DNA of 12,165 nt from Dissophora ornata (lineage: Eukaryota; Mortierellomycota; Mortierellomycetes; Mortierellales; Mortierellaceae). The notes under the pieces were generated by a model, which searched no databases, was not told where the DNA came from, and was given only the letters and a program-made list of their open reading frames with translations. Of the stretch, positions 7,173 through 12,165 are shown piece by piece. A program made the position numbers and the translations under genes. The number at the start of each line of letters is the position of its first letter. The stretch's first letter is position 1. Where the stretch lies: contig MU617485.1 in assembly GCA_025201705.1 (NCBI GenBank), positions 1 through 12,165 of the forward strand. Reading direction: 5' to 3'.

Positions 7173-10100
7173 ATGGCGGATACAGCTGGCGGCTCTCCTG
7201 GCAAGGCTTCATCCTCATCAACATCAACCGGCGCTTCCCCCGTCCATCCAGATGATGATCCTTCAGTGCCCAGTCCCTCGTTTCATGATTTGATCGCGTT
7301 GTTTGAGGATATCTCGAAAAAACGTTCAGAAAAGTCGCAGCTTCTTCGCAGATACTTTAAAGTAATTATATAGACTATCGCATTTTCATGTAATGAGAAG
7401 ACTGCAGGAGAATTGTTTTTTTATTTTTTATACTGAACAGTACATTTTTTTATGGGGAAAAAAAATCGATCTTTGCTGCTAGGAATGGCGCGACAAAGGA
7501 TATGGAAGCATGTATCCAGTCATCAGGCTGCTTTTGCCCCAGGTAATCTCACGGATAGATTGTCGCCATTTTTTTTTAGCAACTCCGTTTCCGGAAGAAC
7601 TCACTCGTTTGGTGACCTCCTTCATTTCTTTCCGAAACTAGCTGGATCGCGAAAGAGGACGGTATGGACTCAAGGAACAAAAGATGGCTGATCTGTATAT
7701 CGCAAGCTTGAACATTCTCCCAGGATCCGATCCAGCCAACAAACTTAAGAGTTGGAAAGAAGGCTTGCGGGTAAAATTTCGTTCTGGTAGCAAACTCCAT
7801 ATTTCTCGCCGCTCCAACGCGAGAGTGTCTAACTGCAAAACGTATACCTGACTATAGGATTCGGCTGGCGACTTCAGTTTGGTGGTTCGCGAAGTCGTAG
7901 CAAGTCGTTCATTGGTCACGCACCCTCAAGGCCAAACGATCAGGGATGTGAATAAACTATTGACAGGGCTTTCCAGAAAGTAAGCGATGGCAAAGGCACG
8001 TACAATGAGGCGGCGGTGGATCCTCAAAAAATATTCTGTTAACTAGAATCACTCTCTCATTCCTAGAGGATCCGATAATGCCCAGATCTTCAAGACACTC
8101 GTGCAAACTTACACCGCCCTCGAAAACAAGTGGATCGTGCGGATTATCAACAAGGACCTCAAGATCGGCATGAGTGAGAATTCTGTCCTGCCATGCTACC
8201 ATCCAGATGCTATCGAGTTTTTCAATGTCTGTAGCGACCTTCGAAAAACCGTGACTGACTGTTCAGACCCCAGTATTCGCATCTCAACCGCGATTGTAAC
8301 CCTCGGCCACGCTTTCAAGCCGATGCTTTCGAAGAGACTTCCGAGTGCCAAGGACGTGGTTGAGTGTATGGGTAACATGCCCTTTTGGATCGAGACGAAA
8401 CTGGATGGAGAACGAGTGCAGGTCCATAAGGACGGAGAGAATTATCGGTACTGGTCCAGGAATTCGACAGAATACACACATCTGTACGGTGCGACGCCCA
8501 AGGAGGGCTCACTCACACCTTATATTCATCCACTTATCAACCCAAAAGTCGAGAAACTCATCTTGGACGGCGAGATGGTTGAGTATGACCCTGCGACAAA
8601 GGAGATCATCAATTTTGGAACGGTCAAGACTGCAGGAGGAGACCACTCTAGTGATGCGCACAAGAGGCGGCCCTTTTGTAAGGATCCTCAGAACTGTATC
8701 TCAATCGCACTATCTACCACAATTATAGCGTTTGACTGACAATATCATATCGCTTGATAGTGTTCGCGTTCGACGTCTTGTACATGAATGGAGCATCGAT
8801 CATTGACCAACCGCTCGAGACCCGCAGGGAAATGCTCCCGTCTATCATCCCTAAGGAGTTAGAGGGTCGTCTTCAGATTCTGAAATATCAAGTCGGCACC
8901 ACAGAGCAGCATATCGTTGATGCGATCGATGCAGCTGTCATGGATCGTCAAGAAGGTGTTGTTGTCAAGAATCCAAGATCCGTATATACCCCTAATGGCC
9001 GTGGAGAGGACTGGGTCAAGATAAAACCCGAATATGTGGATGGTGTTTTCGACAGTCTGGATGTCTTGATCGTCGGAGGGTATTATGGGGCGGGTTCGAG
9101 AGGAGGCCAGGGTACGATCTCGTCGTATCTGTGCGCTGTTCGCGACAATACTTCAAAGTCTCAAACTGGGAAACAGTTTCTGTCGTTCTGCAAGTTTGGA
9201 TCTGGGTTCACGTACGAGCAAATGGGTAAATTCAAGTAAGTTGTACGATCAGAATACTGCTCTTCAGAAGACCTGGAAGAAATTCCATGATGCTCTCGAT
9301 ACTAAACGCGATTTCGAAATGTGGAACAAACGAACAGCCAACTACTGGGACCATATTGGAAAGAATACAAGTATTACCGAGAGAATCCTTGGGTGGATAT
9401 GGTCGATAACGCCAAGATGCGACCGGATGTGATCATCGATCCTGAGAAGTACGCTGAAGTTCGTATTGGAATGTCGATGTCATACATGCTAAAGGTTTTG
9501 ATGTGCTTACGGAATATCCCCTCTCTCGCACAGGTCTATCGTGGTAGAAGTCAAGGCAGCTGAGATCATATCCAACTCGGAATCGTACGCTGCAGAATAC
9601 ACACTTCGATTCCCGCGTTTCTTACACATTCGCGAGGACAAGGACTGCACGTCCTGTATGACGATGAGCGAGGTACACCGCATGTTCCGCGAGTTCAAGG
9701 GAAAGCTTTCCACTAGACAGGTTGACACCAAAAGCTCGAGGTAGGAGTAATGATGATATTTGCATAGAAGTGTACTTATACAGCTGTTTTGTTGCAGGGA
9801 TAGTACACCTAACACTGAGTGCTCTGTGTTTTATAGTTCTGCGCTGAAAACCAAAAAGAAGCTGGCGGGGCCAAGAAAGGTATGCTTCACGGCAGCATCG
9901 CGGCTGCGGACAGAATTATTTTCTTGCCAAAGGGTCTATTATAGCTCGAGCCCGTAATAACCGCTACTTGCGTTCATTATTTCGGAATAATAGACTACCC
10001 AGCCGCATTTACTCCGCGCGATCGTCGGCGACATGAGCGTGGTCAAGATTGAAACCGACTTGTTCAAGAGCCAGGTCTTCTGGGTAGTTCGAGGAGATGC

Positions 10101-12006
10101 GCAGCAGTCGAAGCCAGAACTCGAGGTATTGATCAAGCGGTTCGGCGGCAAACAATCGCAGTCGGACCAAATGGAGAATACGATCATTATCGCGGGCCAT
10201 CATGGTATGTAGGGACGAGTAAGAAATCATTGTTGATTGAAGAAAGGTAGTTCGCCGTTGAAAGCTAACAATACTTGAATTCTCTTTGATAATTGGGTCG
10301 TGCTGTAGGTCCGGATCTAACTGGGCTGAAGAAGAAGGGTCAAAGAAATATTGTCCTGCCAACATGGATACGCGACTGTGTCAAGGAGAAACGACTGCTT
10401 CCATTGAACCCAAAGTAAGAGCGAATCTGGGCGGGGGGGAAAAAAAAAAAAAAAAGTCAAAGATCTTAAATTCTGGGATTCTTGGAATATTGCTTGGATT
10501 AGATACATGCTGTTTACTACTAAAGAAACGGAGAAGCAGTTCCGGCAGATTATGGACGAATATGAAGACTCATACTTTGAGCCTCTTACAGCAGAAGGGC
10601 TTCAAGAGGTAATCACTGGAAGCGCTACATGACCAGATGTTCATAGCTCACGCGCCTTTTTTTTTTTTTTTACCTCACTAATACTTGGTTTATACTCTTC
10701 CACAAGATCCTCGACAAAATGCCAAATAGAAGCGAAGTTGTCAAGCGCCGGCGCCTAAAACTCGCTCAGGAGCGTACTGCGAAAATCAAAGTCAAGCGTC
10801 TGAATAATCTCGAAGACCAGGTCGATCCTTCTCTTTACCTCTCTGACACACCACGCCCAGGAGCAGTGCATGACTCGAATAATGATGACATGGATATGGA
10901 AGTGGATAAGGAGACGATCTTGCAGATGGAACTTGACAATCAAGATGGAACTTTGGAGAAGCAGGACGCCGAGAGAGCTCGAAAAATCTCCGCGGCGTTG
11001 ACTCGGAGGTACTATGGCAACGAAGGTGAACGCGCACCACCGTTGGGGATGTTTCAGGGCGTGAAGGTATTCATGGTATACCCGCCTACCCCTGCAGAGT
11101 ACTTGGAGTCGCTTGTGACGAAAGAAATAGTAAGGGTGAAGCAGGAGGAAGATGAAGGCCATAGCGAGGACTTTCTACACAGAATTCGTGGCGATACAGT
11201 AGGACGAATGGCATCCAAATCGAAAGGTCGCAAAGATCAGTCAGTAGGCTCGACATTCGATATCTTGGCGCAGGCGATCGATCTTTGGACGGTGAAGAGG
11301 GATGAGGACGTCTCAAAGCTCATGAAGAGGCTTGAAGAGGTCTCCCTTTTGCGCCGCAGCAGTAGTAGCAGTGTTCACGAAGGCGAGAGTCCGAACTGGG
11401 AGTATGTTGCCGAGGAGAGCGCCCGACTTGAGGATCTGGAAGCGACTCTCAGCAAGTTGAGTCAATATCAGCTCTGTAGAAACAAGTAAGATATTGTTTT
11501 GGATCGATATGCCCCACCACGTGCTTCGTTCCCTACTTTTGCATCTCTCTTTGTTTTTTATACTCGAAAAAAAAAAATTATTTGTTGTTGTTGCTAATCA
11601 CGTTCATATATTCAGTTTGGACATGGTCGCGCAGATACTCGAGTTCCACGGTGCACAGGTCGTGCCACCAGAACAGCGTACCATCAAACACTGTCAGCAA
11701 CTTTTCCGGGACCGCGTCCTTCGCCGACCAAACCACAACAACGAAAACACAGACAAGAGCGACAGTTCTGACGACGATATCAATGACGTTGACAATGTCG
11801 GTGTCCCTCTTGAGATTGTCATTCTGTTTGACCCTCTGTACTTGAACCCACTTGACGACTGGAAGAGTGCTATGCGCGTCTCGACCCTGTATGGCCCTGG
11901 CGCTAGATCTTTTGAAGTGCCGCGTTTGGTCACGTCGGAATGGGTGAAGCAGTCGCAGAAGAGCGAATACCGCGTTCCAGAGGAAGGATACTACCCCATG
12001 GCATGA
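7173..12006 (+). CDS. LIG4: DNA ligase IV (ATP-dependent, non-homologous end joining), 14 exons, 1179 aa
   Basis: Nuclear ligase that seals double-strand breaks with the XRCC4/Lif1 partner. Exons by splice sites, frame and family match: 7173-7361, 7483-7542, 7642-7770, 7858-7979, 8067-8677, 8761-9235, 9338-9448, 9534-9740, 9837-9879, 9994-10204, 10309-10414, 10503-10608, 10707-11485, 11616-12006; the sum is 3540 nt, in frame. All introns are GT-AG, 83-130 nt. DNA-binding domain about residues 36-260; adenylation motif KLDGER with catalytic Lys278 (8398-8400); motif III LDGE 333-336; motif IV EGVVVK 435-440; motif V WVKIKP 455-460; OB fold to about 640. BRCT1 about 672-765 (GG 700-701, Trp739); basic linker 801-821; XRCC4-binding-like region about 884-916 (APPLGMFQGVKVFMVYP); BRCT2 completed in the last exon (FHGAQVV, Trp1159). 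Longer than human LIG4 (911) mainly from an extended linker and a BRCT2 insertion of about 130 residues. Least certain: the intron 8 acceptor (9797 or 9836) and the intron 9 ends. Confidence 0.9.
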
Positions 12007-12018
12007 GAAGACGATTTG

Positions 12019-12024
12019 AATAAA
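12019..12024 (+). terminator. Candidate LIG4 polyadenylation signal AATAAA
   Basis: Canonical hexamer 12 nt after the LIG4 stop codon (12004-12006). Very close to the stop, but compact 3' ends are common in such fungi. No other AATAAA is seen before the repeat tract. Confidence 0.45.
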
Positions 12025-12099
12025 ACAAAATAGGGCAATCGTGCGCCTTTTACTGCGAAGCATATATGATGACGACAACGATGATGAAGTTGTGGTTGC

Positions 12100-12100
<1 letters not shown>

Positions 12101-12136
<36 letters not shown>
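12101..12136. repeat. (GTT)12 microsatellite
   Basis: Twelve perfect GTT units, preceded by imperfect GTT/GAT-like triplets from about 12062. On the minus strand it reads AAC/CAA/ACA repeats, so it could encode a poly-Asn, poly-Gln or poly-Thr run of a convergent gene beyond the window, but no minus-strand gene can be supported here. Confidence 0.85.
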
Positions 12137-12149
12137 GAGTTTTCATTTC

Positions 12150-12165
12150 TTTTTTTTTTTTTTTT
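12150..12165. repeat. T homopolymer at the window end
   Basis: Sixteen consecutive T residues up to the last base. Similar runs sit in LIG4 introns: 16 A at 10440-10455 after seven G in intron 11, and 15 T at 10657-10671 in intron 12. Confidence 0.85.

Noticed and set aside
9221..9240. A possible frameshift in LIG4 where exon 6 reaches TAA
   Set aside because: TAA is part of a consensus GTAAGT donor, and removing 9236-9337 restores the family sequence in frame, so no lesion is needed.
10755..11162. 135-codon minus-strand open frame in LIG4 exon 13
   Set aside because: Antisense shadow of a continuous, family-matching LIG4 exon; low-complexity Phe/Leu/Tyr runs mirror the charged codons on the plus strand.
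11578..12078. 166-codon minus-strand open frame over the LIG4 last exon
   Set aside because: It is a shadow of the LIG4 BRCT2 exon; no family resemblance, and the plus-strand frame carries the BRCT signature.

Overview
The window looks like nuclear DNA of an early-diverging filamentous fungus, most likely of the Mortierella group (Mortierellaceae). Three things suggest this: an intron-dense DNA ligase IV gene with introns of about 83-130 nt, a NACHT/pentapeptide/WD40 NLR-like gene family whose architecture and wording are typical of those fungi, and CT-rich TATA-less promoters. The lineage call is from recognition of protein families, not from a search.

Layout. (i) 1-1229, minus strand: the 5' part of an NLR-like gene (gene 1) that runs off the left edge and has two open exons. 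(ii) 1255-2400: two copies (A and B) of the same non-coding upstream region. Copy A is the promoter and leader of gene 1; copy B has no gene attached. (iii) 2588-5178, minus strand: a second NLR-like paralog, clearly decayed. It has the N-terminal exon, a frameshifted second exon, a large internal deletion that removed the nucleotide-binding part, a 426-codon open block with pentapeptide repeats, and three 126-nt WD40 units broken by stops. (iv) 5262-5770: copy C of the upstream region, belonging to this pseudogene. (v) 5895-6383, plus strand: an unrecognised protein-like remnant. (vi) 6565-6989, minus strand: the first two exons of proteasome subunit alpha 5, cut off after an intact splice donor. 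(vii) 7173-12006, plus strand: a complete DNA ligase IV gene, reconstructed here as 14 exons encoding 1179 residues. (viii) 12007-12165: 3' flank with AATAAA, a (GTT)12 microsatellite and a T-run.

How the parts relate. The left 5.8 kb is an NLR-like tandem array in birth-and-death turnover: duplicated promoters, a deletion derivative and one apparently live copy. The right part is a conserved housekeeping block. LIG4 (non-homologous end joining) and the proteasome alpha-5 fragment are head to head across 183 bp, and that short region holds two perfect 9-mer matches to the yeast proteasome control element (PACE), oriented toward the proteasome gene. The proteasome gene is interrupted between the array and LIG4, so a rearrangement breakpoint probably lies near 6380-6560.
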